A DNA stretch of 64,000 nt from Acanthochromis polyacanthus. Lineage: Eukaryota; Chordata; Actinopteri; Pomacentridae. This document shows, in pieces, positions 34,491-46,204 of this stretch (position 1 is its first letter; each line of letters starts with the position of its first letter). The stretch lies in assembly GCF_021347895.1 (NCBI RefSeq), contig NC_067125.1:9258768-9322767 (forward strand), given 5' to 3'. Under the pieces are notes generated by a model, which was not told the origin of the DNA, did not search any database, and saw only the letters and a list, made by a program, of their open reading frames with translations. The position numbers were made by a program, and so were the translations under genes.

Positions 34491-36003
34491 ACTAGATAGC
34501 AAAGCAGATACAGTTGGTAACCTTGGTGATGTGCAAAGTGATGTTTAAAAAGAAGTGTGGTTACAGGGCGACATGTTTGCCGAGTGCATTTCACATGGGT
34601 GCAAATTCCCTGAGTAATGAGTTACTTAAGATCTTTACTTACGATCATACCCCTGCTCCCTTTCCCTACATTTCATGTCTATCTCCACTGTGAAAGAAAT
34701 AAAAGCACAAAATTCTCAAGAAATAAACTTTCAAAAATAACAATTCTATTTACATTTCGAGCAAATCATCATCACTGTTTTTACTTCCTGCTGGTTTTTC
34801 TACTACATCAACTCGTTCAAGTTTTGTGACCCTGAAGGAAAGCTTTTGCTGACAGTTCAAATAAGAAAATTAAAACCACTGTCATATGTTCAATATGAAG
34901 CTCAAGCCAAGAGACAGCCAGCTCCGCTTAGCATAAAGTCTGGAAAAAGAAGAAAATAGCCAGCCTGTCTCTGTCTAAACGTTTTGTTTTTTTTTTTAAA
35001 CTAAAGCAAGAAATCTGACTACCACCACTGATAATGTTGTCATCTGCGCCTGGTGCCTTGAAATTCGCTGGTGACAACAGTCCTCCTGGGAGTCTACTGC
35101 TGCACCAACCCCTGCTTGAAATCCCAGTTTCCAGTCTTAACGAAAAGCTAGAATACAGTAAAATGTGGTGGTACTGATCTTCTAATACAACTCTTAACAA
35201 GAAAGGCATTAAGTAATTTTCTCAAAATGTCAAGCTATTAAATATTTAATATCTCAAAATTACCACATAAAGATTACCTGATATAAAAAAAGAACTACAA
35301 ATGCCTTTAACATCCAGGGAAATGTATGTGTTGAATGTGTTTCTTTCCCTTAGTTTTAGCTATGCAATGCTGTACAGAGCGAAGCTGCACCTTTCAACAG
35401 ATTCAGTTTGGAGAGAAGGCGTAGCAGACACTCCACTAATGGGCTTGTTTGAGATGAACAGCACCTTTCCTGGATAGCAGATGAGAGCAGGCGGCAGCAG
35501 CAGGGGGCAGAGACAAAAAGCTGCAGTCGTGTCGGACAAATTCACATACACAGCAGCCTTCTGTCTGTGCAAGAAGTCACTGAAACACTCATATCCTGTT
35601 AGATCTGATTCTGATTTAATAAAATGCTATCAAACCCATATATCAGATACAGACTGTACGCAGTCTCCAGGGATCCACAATCTCCACGATCTCTGGTTAT
35701 GGTCCACTTTCATTTTACATAAATTCTCAAATAAACCAGTGTCATGCTGGTTTGCCGCTGCGTATAAATCTGTTGCTATTAAATCAGTGTAATGTTGATC
35801 TACAATAGACAGGAACTCTGGTATATTGCATGCCACAATGGTCTGTAATATGTATTCAGCCTCGGTGTCTGACAAATTAACCACACTACATATCTTCTGT
35901 TCACAGAATGAACCTTTAGAGCCTAAAAATAAAGTGAAACTCTACAAAAAAGTAAAAGGAAACATTTCTACATATAACATATTGATATTGCTGAGCTAAC
36001 AAA
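34491..36003. other. Intronic stretch without recognised genes
   Basis: No exon recognised. It contains a fragment (34905-34985) of the TTAGCATAAAGTCTGGAAA interspersed repeat and a T run at 34986-34999. Confidence 0.45.
34905..34985 (+). repeat. Interspersed repeat fragment (TTAGCATAAAG type)
   Basis: GCTTAGCATAAAGTCTGGAA and AGCCAGCCTGTCTCTGTCTA in the order of a common teleost repeat; a weaker relic is at 2930-2995. Class not resolved. Confidence 0.5.
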
Positions 36004-36920
36004 CACTGTCGTTCAAAAGTTTGGGGTCAGCCAGACAATTTCATGTTTTCCATGAGAAATCACATTTTATTCATGTGCTAACATAATTGCACAAATCAGC
36101 CGTTTCAAGCTAGAATAGTCATTAACCACATTAATAATGACTAAACTGTATTTCGGATTAATTTATTGCTCCGCCAAGGAACGTGGCAGAGTTATGTGAC
36201 AATTGGCGTAGATTTATGTGTCTGTCCTTCTGTTATTCCGTCTGTGTGCAACATTACTCAAAAACGGAATGACGGATTTGGACGAAATTTTCAGGGAATG
36301 TCAGAAATTACACAAGGAATACCGCATTAGATTTGGGCAGTGATGCAGCTTATAGTCTGGATCCTCAGATTTGTGGATCCAGACTGATTTCTGGATCATT
36401 GTGAGATAGCGGCACAGCGTCACAGTAACTATGGCAACAAGTGAACACTATCAGCTGCCTGCTGATGATCACGGTTGTGATCCTGCAACAAATCGACCAC
36501 TGCGGATTTATCAGGACTTATCCATCCAACATTATACAAGGAACAACTGATTAAATTGTGGGGTGTTTCCGAGTCCCATCAATTCCCGCCTCCCGCTACA
36601 GATTTAGGTCACGCACGCATAAGACATGCCTGTGCTCAGCCCAAGGTCATTTGTTTGTGGGTGCATTTATATTAAATGGCCACATTCTATGGTATCAGGA
36701 TTTCTGATCATTAATAACTAATGAACAAATGCTGCATTTCTAAAAAAAAAAAAGAAAAAATGCTGCATTCCTTACAATGCAATATGGGGAATGAGCAGCC
36801 TTGGAGGAGTATTGCACTCTGACTGCTTTTCTTGTTGTTGGATTTTATCTTTGTTGAAATTTTTTTTCTTTCCAAAATAAAGACCTTTCTAAGTGTCCCA
36901 AAACTTTTGAACAGTAATGT
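36004..36920 (+). mobile_element. Tc1-type MITE interrupted by another element
   Basis: Left end CACTGTCGTTCAAAAGTTTG and right end AAAACTTTTGAACAGTAATG are inverted repeats. The outer element is readable at 36004-36166 and resumes at about 36846 (ATCTTTGTTGAAA...). An intact-length relative in the opposite orientation is at 48276-48572. The 680 bases between the two halves belong to a different family, so the MITE was already there when that element inserted. Confidence 0.82.
36165..36845 (+). mobile_element. Nested non-autonomous element (CTCCGCCAAGG family), copy 1
   Basis: Starts GCTCCGCCAAGGAACGTGG and contains AACATTACTCAAAAACGGAA, GAGATAGCGGCACAGCGTCA, AAGTGAACACTATCAGCTGC and CCCATCAATTCCCGCC. 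Near the right end CAGCCTTGGAGGAGTATTGC echoes the start in inverted form. TTTAT lies at both junctions and may be the target duplication. Other copies are at 50104-50580 and 58120-59660. No coding frame. Confidence 0.75.
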
Positions 36921-39900
36921 ATAAGCTTTTCCATCATGCCTTCAGGCTGTGCAGTCAGCAGATAGCAACGGTGACACCTGGCTCTGAAAACTACAAGCTC
37001 TCTTCTCCAAAGTTTGCATGATGTCAGACCAAGTCAGGATCAAGTGGAACAGAAGAACTAACTGGTATGCAATGCTTGGCCATCACTAGTGTTAGATTCT
37101 GTGCAGGCCTTGCTCATCTCAAGTGAGCCTAATAACACAGTCTATAGATAACTGGGAGCAAAATGACCTGTTGATGACTTGGCTTTAACACTGCCCGGCT
37201 GGCTCCACATCCAGAGAGAGAGGGAGGGCGGGATGGAGCAGAGCGTGGTTAAGAATGCATGGAAAGGAGTGAGGGAATGAGGAAGGATAAACTAGGGGTA
37301 ATGGGTTGAGGATGTGGAGTGCATATAGATACATGAGCGAGGCTTGGGTTGAGTTTGGAAGTAGGTGATTAAGGTTTATGGGTTAGAGAGCACTGGACAA
37401 ACATGGAGGGTAGTAAAAGGTGCAGGCTTTGAGGAGAGATTAAGGTGGCTTCACTCTCTTCACATCTTAGTAATTTTTAATCTCATGGAAGACTGAATGT
37501 CTGTAGTCTGTTTGTCTGGAGGGAGGAGTGACCAGAATCTGTTCACTAAACTTTCTGATGTATGGATACCAAAATATAGCCTGTGCATGTGTTCACACAT
37601 GAGCTGGAGAGCTGTTTTTTGTTAGCAAACCATTAACACTGTCACATGTAAGCTTGATATAGTTGGTTTCCAGCTGGTTTTAATGTTTTTTTTAAGTGAC
37701 ATTATCTCACAATATCCAACCTAACTGGAAATATATTACACTAAAGACACAACAGATCATGTAAAATTGAAGAGCTTTGCAAGTCTTGGTCTGAGCTTAC
37801 ACCGCAGTATACGATGTTGGCTGTGGATTCACTGTTTTTACTATCCCCTTCCCTTCAGCAACTAGATTAGGTCTTAGGCTCCACAAGATCTAAGATACCC
37901 AACTTGTTTACTACAGTGTAACCACTGTCACAAGTTATGCTTTTATTTTATTTTTTCTGTGCCTAAATTTGTGCTTCTGGAATACAGTTTTGACATTTCT
38001 ACATGTTTCCTTAACATTATGTTTTTGTCTTGCTTTGTGAATCTGTATTTTTCAGATTATAATCATTATGGTGCATTTTCAAGGAGGAGGATTTATGACT
38101 GATCAGACGGCTCCCTGATGACATAGCACGATGGACAAGAATCAAAATATCATCGCAAACATTCTAGTTTGCTAGGTACAATGGAAATCAGTCTTTTGAT
38201 GTGACGGTTGGCTACATGGGTCATTAATTTCCTGCTGCGTAAAGGCATAGGAGACAAGTGGTTTGGGAGCTGCAGCTGGTTTCCACACCTGCATGTCGGG
38301 AGACTGTAAAGATTAATGTCTTCAACTCGTGTTTATTTTTCTCTGCCACTGGAGCTTCAAATCTTTGCTACCATTGACCGTCACCATGGGGCAAATGATG
38401 ACAAGTTTTCTATCTTTAAATGAACGGGAACGTTTCCAATGAAAATGTATACACTTTATGTCTCATTGTAAATAATAAATCCAACAATAGCAATTTGTGC
38501 TATTGGGTGGCTCATCATGTTTTACCACACAGAGGTACATTACAGTTCCATGTTTAAAATACAAGCAATGGGTCGAGTTTAACACCACAGTGACAGAAGT
38601 CAAATGATGAGGGTATGAAGTGTGCTGCCCTCGAATATAATGACAAAGGAGCTCAGTGGTAAGAAGTCAAACGAGTTACAAGCAGTGTGGGTGTAGCACA
38701 TCATGAAAACCAATCTACAGCACAGAGTACAGTAGCAGATGTTCTTTCCCACCAAAAGACACATTTCTTTCTGAGACACGACTCCCCTCCGTGATTACAC
38801 ATGAGGTCGGGTGTGTTGAAACAGTGTGGAAGCAGTGAAGTTGAAATATGAGCTGCTCAGAAAAAAGAAAAGAAAATGTACACAGATACACTCTCGCCAC
38901 AAAGCAAAAGCAGTTCACTCTTTATTTTATAGCTTAGGTTTAGATAAGACCCAAACAAACAGTCTTGTATCAGTGATAAATATTTGGCGGTGGCATTTAT
39001 CTTTAATAACAGGAGGCACTGCAGCAATGAAATGGAAAAATTCCTTTGCCAAAACCCAGTGGACTGATCTGGAGTGTGTTTACAGGAGCAAAACACAGAA
39101 ACACTTCCACGTCTTGAAACGGTTCCTTTAACAAACTTTGATTATCGCACCTTTCCCCAAATTCCCTGATTTCTAGACAAGAAAGTGATACCAAGTCAAC
39201 CTGTCATAGTTTTTAAGGATCAATGCGCTCCTCTCACAGGCACTAAGAAATACATTCAACTCCAAATACTTTTTTTATAGAAGGCTTGTTTCAGTTCATG
39301 GATCTTGGATCTCTTGCATTACAGTAGTAATACTGTTACACCAGTGTTGTGATTCTTTCTGTCTGTCACACACAGATTCAATTTTTTAAACAAGTATTTA
39401 AACTGAAGTCTGTCAGTTCATTCCTTTGCCAGTTTTGACATGCAGGCACAGTATTCATGTTGCTCTGTGTGATTAAAAATGGCTCAGACACTATGAATTC
39501 ATTTACTGTACCTCTTTCAAAATTAAAAACCTTTCTTACTACAATGAATAAATATATTCCAACGCGGATTCTTGCAGCAGCAGAATACACACAATATACA
39601 AGTCCATCTGCTGAAGTGAAATGTGGATGTTATTGGACTTTTTAGTTTAATGTTCTGCTTCTCTACAGCTGTACTTCAGCACAATTCAGAGGAACAATAT
39701 TTAACTTTTTACTCCACTACGAGATTTTTTTTTTGTAGAACTTTCAAAATAAGTTATTTTTTTCTTACAAATCAAAATATGATGTGTTGTTTTTGTTTAA
39801 AGGACTAAGAATGTACATAGACTAGATCTCAGTAGCTTCACCTCCACTAGCTACAACCAGACAAAAATCTATAATAACAATCCAATAATCCTACTAATAG

Positions 39901-40870
39901 TAACCTAACAATGGAAGGGCAGATTCTGCTGCATAATTTGAACTTGTAGTTTTGATACTTGATTCAGGGGGCTCTGTGGAGAGAATTTTTAATTATGTTT
40001 TTAGAATTGTTCACATATAATCAACAGAAAATTATAACCATTGTGTTTTTGTGACTTTAAAATGCACTTTTTGTGTCTACATGAATTCCTCTTCCAAACA
40101 GCCTGAGTTGGTGCACCACTCTGGTTTTACAGTAGCCCAGAACGGACAAACTAAACATAAAAAAATATATTTTTTAGCAGCTATCATACATTCCTCTAGG
40201 AGGGGAAGGTTAAGAAGAGGGTTATTCACTTGGTTGCAGATTGAAACTTCACTGTCAGGTACCACTAAATCCCACACACAAGTCCTTTGAAACGCATTTT
40301 GCTCGTAAAACTTCTGCACTTCTTATTTTTGTAGTATTGTAAAGAACTTTTCCTCATAACATTTGCTGAGAACCGGAATTCTGAGAGCTGAATACTCCTA
40401 ACACTACGATCCTGTTAACTAACTAGTTTCTTTTAGAGGGACACATTTTCCTCAGTAGTTACACAGTAAAGTATTTTCTTACCACATATCATGTGTTTTC
40501 CAACACTGTTCTGGTCACTGTGTTAATTTCTTTAGTCAAAAATGGCAGTTAATAAGAAAACACAACTGCACAAACGTTCTGCTACAATTTGATTGAAACT
40601 TGATAAAAACTCACTTCTGAAAATGAAAACTATGATGAAACGTATTTCTGTCTATTTTTCATGAGAACTTAACAAAAATGATGATTCATAAAAGTTTCTC
40701 CACCACAATATAGCATGTTTTAAACAGATGCTGAATTAGCTGCTTAACCTGCTGCACAACCATTAATCAGAAGTATCTTAAAGAGGTACACATGAGTTAG
40801 AAGGAATAGAAGTAGCAAAAACCAGCTGTGACAAACTACCTTTAAAAATATAAATATTCCATTAAAGCAG
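36921..40870. other. Intronic stretch without recognised genes
   Basis: About 4 kb with no exon and no element that I can name. Short open frames here have no recognisable motifs. Confidence 0.45.
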
Positions 40871-40877
40871 TCTTCTT

Positions 40878-41433
40878 CTAGCCTAGCCGCGCTAGACCCA
40901 TGCTCTGAAGACGCAAGGGTCTAGGCACGCTCGACAGGGAGGGAGGCGGGCTAAAAGATTGTCTTTCAAATCACTCTGCAGCAATTGGGCAGGTATACAA
41001 CCAATCAGCGCAACGAATAGGCTCCTAGAGCACTGGAAATCAGAGGATGCGGTAGTTCGGTGAAGCCTTATTTATACAGTCAATGGGTGAAGCTCAAGTA
41101 TATTACAGACATGTTCACAGAAAGATTATTCAGAGTCGGTGCTAATGGAGCTCAACGACTGTTGTCGTTTTTGTTGTCGACCCTGGCAGAGAATTAAATT
41201 TGTTGCCGTGGGTTGTTTAGCACGGCTAGGCTAGTTGTTTCCGGTTGTTTCTGTCAGAATCGTCACGCCTCTGTCGTCACTTAGTTACGCCCGCCTTCTG
41301 ACTCTACATTTCATGGTGATTCGTCCGGCCAGTTTTAGGAGAATCCAGCCTCGAGCCTTATGGAGGGTAACTAGACCCACCCTGGCAGAGAATTAAATTC
41401 GTTGCCGTGGGTTGTCTAGCGCGGCTAGGCTAG
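40878..41433. mobile_element. Non-autonomous DNA transposon with duplicated right end
   Basis: Left end CTAGCCTAGCCGCGCTAGAC is inverted at the right end as TCTAGCGCGGCTAGGCTAG. TCTTCTT sits directly on each side (40871-40877 and 41434-41440), a likely 7-8-bp target duplication. The right-end segment CCTGGCAGAGAATTAAATT...GGCTAGGCTAG occurs twice, at about 41183-41234 and 41382-41433. Confidence 0.8.
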
Positions 41434-41772
41434 TCTTCTTGTGCAGCATTACACCACTGACACTCGTAGGTGCACACGTGTGATTTCTCCATCGACCTCA
41501 AGCTTGACCTTGATCACCAAATTCTCTGTTAAACTGCCTCAACCTTCATGCAAATCATCCCTGGTGATGAGAATTGGGTCCACAGATATCACCTAAAGCA
41601 GCATGATCAAGCAGCATTCTTCGATGGGGAAGAAAAAATTGAAATCACATTAGCTTTTTGGATTTACAAACACAATATTTGCCCTTAACTCACCTACTTG
41701 CCAGGCTTGACTGTCTGTGGCTTCTTCCAAGCAGTGCATCGCTGCATACTGTGACTACTTTGAAAAACTAAA

Positions 41773-42267
41773 GCCGCTTTTCCACTAGCACCTGCTCGGC
41801 TCGGCTCAATTCTGCTCAACTTGATTCAGTTGTTTTCCATTACAACTGAGGACCACCTCATTGTGAGTGGAGTCGTCATAGCAGAGCAGCCCGGAAGTCC
41901 CTTAATGTAATTTGTGTGTGACACAAATGCAACACAACAATAGAAGACATCGAGGCCATGGTATACCTGTTGTCTGTGGCTTTTTGTTAGATTCAAAGTT
42001 CCCTGAAGAGCAATGTGCACCGTCGCTGTGGCCAGCTTTTTTTTTTTTTTTAAATGACAGGTTTGGTTTACGTGAAGGAGTCGCTCTCGTGTGTTGTCAC
42101 TCTCAGTGGCCTGCACTCTGTAGATGCCACATTATCGGCTCGACTCAGCTCGCTTGGAATCCCGACCGTGTAAGTACTAAAATAGTACCTTGTAGCAGGT
42201 ACTACATCCTAATGGAAAACATTACAACTGAGTAGTCGAGCCGAGTAGGTGCTTGTGGAAAAGTGCC
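41773..42267. mobile_element. PIF/Harbinger-like MITE
   Basis: Left CGCTTTTCCACTAGCACCTG with CTCGGCTCGGCTC and right AGTCGAGCCGAGTAGGTGCT followed by TGTGGAAAAGTGC are inverted repeats of about 35 bases. The TTTTCCAC-type ends and the AGTACC...GGTACT words inside are typical of fish Harbinger MITEs. No transposase frame is present; a T run lies at 42039-42053. Confidence 0.78.
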
Positions 42268-43786
42268 AGTCGTGGCCATATTTAAGTCAGCTACAGTTTT
42301 AGATTTTTTAATTTGAATGCCTTTATTTGAAAAGGGACAATGTACATTGATCAATGACCAAATAAATATAAATGCACTTAAGCTGGCCAAAAGGCCAATT
42401 TTCATTATCAGTCCCTTTGCCCAGAGTTGTAAGATGTCCAAAATTAGTAATTAAAGGCAGTCACTTCGCTTTTTTGATGACACCTTGTATTTAAGGTTCA
42501 ATCAAAATTTGCAGAGTGAATACTGGCAGTCAACCAAGTACTTCTTCCTCTAGATGTTCTCTTAATAGTATTTTGGTGAAGGAGTAGTTTCCAGCTCCTG
42601 AGTGATTTGCTGCTCTGCAGTGGAGAGAACAGGTAGCTGTGATAAAGTTAGGAGAGCGGGAATGTCAGAGAGTTCGAGCGATTGTTCAAACAATAGAAAG
42701 AGAGACAAGAGGAGGGAAATGATAACTGGATTCACAGAGGAGAGTCAATTTGTTGTAGAGCTGCAGAGCAGAGTCACATCGATACTACACCTGAACAATG
42801 TAACAGGACCTATTCCACTAACATTGGGATGGGCAGGAACAAAGGTGGTGGTGGACTAAAAATGTTTTAAAAGAAATGTCACGCACTTTTAGTTTCACAG
42901 TTCAAAACTATACTAAAATGTATTGTTGCTGACAAAACAAAAATCAAATGTACTTTGATTAAAACAAACACATATTTTGGTGACTAACACAAGCACTGTC
43001 TCTAAATCATGCTCTGCACAGTGGTCTGCAGTCTGCCTTGTTTTGGTGTTTTCACTCGAGGAAAGTGTCTGTACATGCTGCACACTCAGCCATAAAAGGT
43101 TTATTTTAAGGTCCACCATCATGTATGAAGCAGTGGGTCCTGTAATCTTGCAGAGCCACTGCTGAGCTGCATTTGTGTCCCTGCTAAATAATTTACTCCT
43201 ATTTAAGAGGCTGTAGGAAACTGCTGCTCTGCTGCTATCACTAACAGGTGTAGCATGAGCTAAAAAAAAAAAGCAACCCAAAACAAAAACCTGTACAAAC
43301 AGCAGAAGCATACATATCATAGAGACATACATCTCAAAATCACACAGAAAGCGCTTGCACTTTGTGATTCGGATGCACAGCACAATAACACACAGCCTTG
43401 CACTAAAGCTCAGCTGTCTTAAAAGCAGTGTGGGTTTAATAGGAAGCTATTTGGTCTCTATTGAGTTGTGTGCTTGCCTGCAGTATGCTGAACAGAACTC
43501 ACACAGCGGCCCAAGAGTTCCTCTCTTTGTGAATATGAGAGGAAGAGGACAGGCAGAGGAAACCTGGCAGACATGAAAACCACCATGTGGTGCTGGTTCA
43601 TCAGAGCAGAAGTACAAACTTCTCACCGGGACTGGGATCACACAGACAAACTACTTTTTTTGTGAGTGTGTGTGTGCAAATGAACAGTTTTTTTAATATG
43701 TATAGATTTTGTCATATCCTATTAATGAAAAGAGGAAAATGAGAAATCATGATCTAATTACTTATGACACTGCATCACACACACTG
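42268..43786. other. Intronic stretch with one weak repeat
   Basis: The 42295-42440 part (AAAAGGGACAATGTACATTG, GCTGGCCAAAAGGCCAATTT) resembles a recalled teleost interspersed repeat. A 156-codon minus-strand open frame (42913-43383) has a hydrophobic run near its start but no homology I can recognise. Confidence 0.4.
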
Positions 43787-43787
43787 A

Positions 43788-44154
43788 TCAGAAACAACAT
43801 GAAAACCACTGACAGATGAAGTGGGGAAGCCATGGGTTCTGACCTTCATGTAGATGTTTTTTGACACATAGCACCCATCTACACATCGTTGTAGACCAAG
43901 CACACCCCCACTCCCCAAGCAGGACAATACACCCCACCACACCTCAACAACTGCTCAGGAACAGCTCGAGGAACACAACCAAGATGCTGACTGAGTCCTA
44001 TAAACTCCACAGATCCCAATCTGATGGAAAATCTTCAGAATATGCCAGAACAAGCCCAGTCCACAGAGGACCCACACAGCTCCTGTGTTCATACCCCAGT
44101 GGGTCAGAGCTGTTTTGGGGTCATGAGGTAACATTATCACTGAGCAGCGGTGAT
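43788..44154 (+). mobile_element. Internally deleted Tc1/mariner-like element
   Basis: The left end CTGATCAGAAACAACATGAA and the text CACTGACAGATGAAGTG belong to the same family as the 32181-33243 element. The interior jumps to the middle of the transposase (TGTAGATG...TCGTTGTAGACCAAGCAC) and ends after GGGTCAGAGCTGTTTTGGGG with a decayed right end. About 370 bases remain of an expected length above 1 kb. Confidence 0.7.
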
Positions 44155-46007
44155 CTATTAGATAGCCACTTTTCATGGCCATGCTGTACAGCATTCACAC
44201 TCTAATTGTGCTTTTAACACATCTGAGTGGACTCGTCTGTATAATTGTGGTGCACTTCAGGACGCTGCATGAAGGCTGTTATTTATTTCATGGAAATGGA
44301 AGAACCATATCCCCTAGTTACAGATGACATTACTGGACACACCAGGATGAGGATAATATGCTCTAACTGCATTTGAATTTGTATTTAAATGTCATTTTAA
44401 ACATGTAATAGTACTGTAGGCGTTTCCCGGCTGCTCCTACATTATCAGACCTCTGTCAAACAACACATTTGTACATTTCATAGCAGCCTAGAGGAAATTA
44501 CAGGCATTTTTGATAACATTAATGATGGGTACATTCCACTAGAATCATCTCAGTGTAATTGGTGAGTCAGCATGCACAGAAACAGAGGACAGGACTGATA
44601 GAACTACTTAGAATGCAGCCATCATTAAATGTATCAGCTACTGCAAATTGTGTGTACATTGTGACTATTTAAAGAGCCATTAGCCCTCACAAAAGACCAG
44701 ATCATCAAGTGTTAGTTGCAACTTCCTACTTTCATACTGGTGTCTTTGAAAAATGCAGCCTGATACAATAATTACATACCCATTAAAAATGTCAGTAGTC
44801 TAATTCATACACCACAACAATAAAGTAATGTAATGTGATTTCTACCTAAATCTACATTGTGGAAATGAAAGACAAGAAAAAGAATTGTCAATGAGATAAC
44901 CTCTACTTGGGTGCGTTCTGTAATATTTACACGTATTCTTTATTTTGAAGTCTATTTTTCTCATTTTAATCATGCTAATGATCCACATCTTCAGTTGGAC
45001 TGGACTCCTACACTGTAAAAAATAAAATAAAAATGCAAATTCTATAAAGAAACAGTAAAGATCTGACAGCAGGAGTGCAAAAAACAAACAGGAAAAACAA
45101 ACAAACAAACAAACAAACAAAAAAGGTGAAATATAGTAACATTCAAAAACTGTAAACACTTTGAAAATGATGGCATATATGTTTATATAAATTTGGTTTA
45201 TATAAATGAAATATAATTGCAGTTTTACAGTCACACAATGTAGATAAAAGTAATTACTGGTGTAAAAACACAGATTTTTGATTTGTATATTATGTCCAGT
45301 TTTGGCCTGTGTTTTTTTTGTTTATTTTTTTTGTTTATTTGGTTCTGTCAAACTGTAAATCAATACTTTTTAATAGATCAAATCCGTAATTTAACAAAAC
45401 AGGGGAAATCTGTAAAATATAAGTTCAAGAATATACTTTAAAAACCTTTACTATACATTATTTTTTCTTTTAAATAATGGCAAATTGCTGTAAAAACAAT
45501 AGCTTTATTTCATTTAAACACAGGAAAATTTCTGGAATAAAATGATCCAGTGGAAAAGAACAGATGCCCATTTATAAAAATACAGACTTTAGTTGTGAAC
45601 AATATGTCTCACTTTTTACTAGACATAAATTCTTCATAAATTACAGCTAAAAACATTTGAAGTGAAACAGACTAGGTATTTTGTCTTGTGTCCTTGGCAG
45701 AATATAAGAAAATACCAGCATGTGTGGACGTCATATTGATACATCCCTCGTCTGTCGGTTACTGTGTGTTTGCATGTGGAAATTCAGGCACACTGACGCT
45801 GTATGTGGTCAAACCCACTGCTGCATACATACAGACATACAAGTGAGGCATGGTTCCATCATCCTCCTTCAAATAACGGGGCTGAAAAGTGGGGAGAAAG
45901 TCACGGTGAGGAAGGGAAGATGGATGGAGGTGCTTAAGAAAATGATGCATCATCACACTTTCATGCTGTTCCCCACCTCTGGAGGGTGTGGAAGAGTGAG
46001 AGTGAGA
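44155..46007. other. Intronic stretch, AT-rich
   Basis: An (AAAC)n tract lies at 45098-45121. The 45005-45640 part repeats words such as CTGTAAA, ACAGTAAA and TACAG and starts with CTACACTGTAAAAAATA, so it may be a decayed DNA element with TACACTGTAAAA ends. I cannot delimit it. Confidence 0.4.

Positions 46008-46034
<27 letters not shown>
46008..46034. repeat. (GT)n microsatellite
   Basis: Thirteen to fourteen GT units followed by CGCGC. Confidence 0.95.
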
Positions 46035-46039
<5 letters not shown>

Positions 46040-46159
46040 CATCACTTACTTCTTGCCTGCTTTCAGATGTGTGAATGTGTAGGATGATAGTTGTGTAGTG
46101 AATATAGTGTGTGTGCACATGTAAAAATGCTGACACCACACTGAAGTAGTTAGGGTGGA

Positions 46160-46165
46160 GTGTGT

Positions 46166-46196
<31 letters not shown>

Positions 46197-46204
46197 GGGG
46201 GGGG
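46160..46204. repeat. (TG)n joined to a 25-nt G homopolymer
   Basis: About ten TG units run into 25 uninterrupted G (46180-46204). This mirrors on the opposite strand the C-run plus AC arrangement at 17093-17150. Confidence 0.95.
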
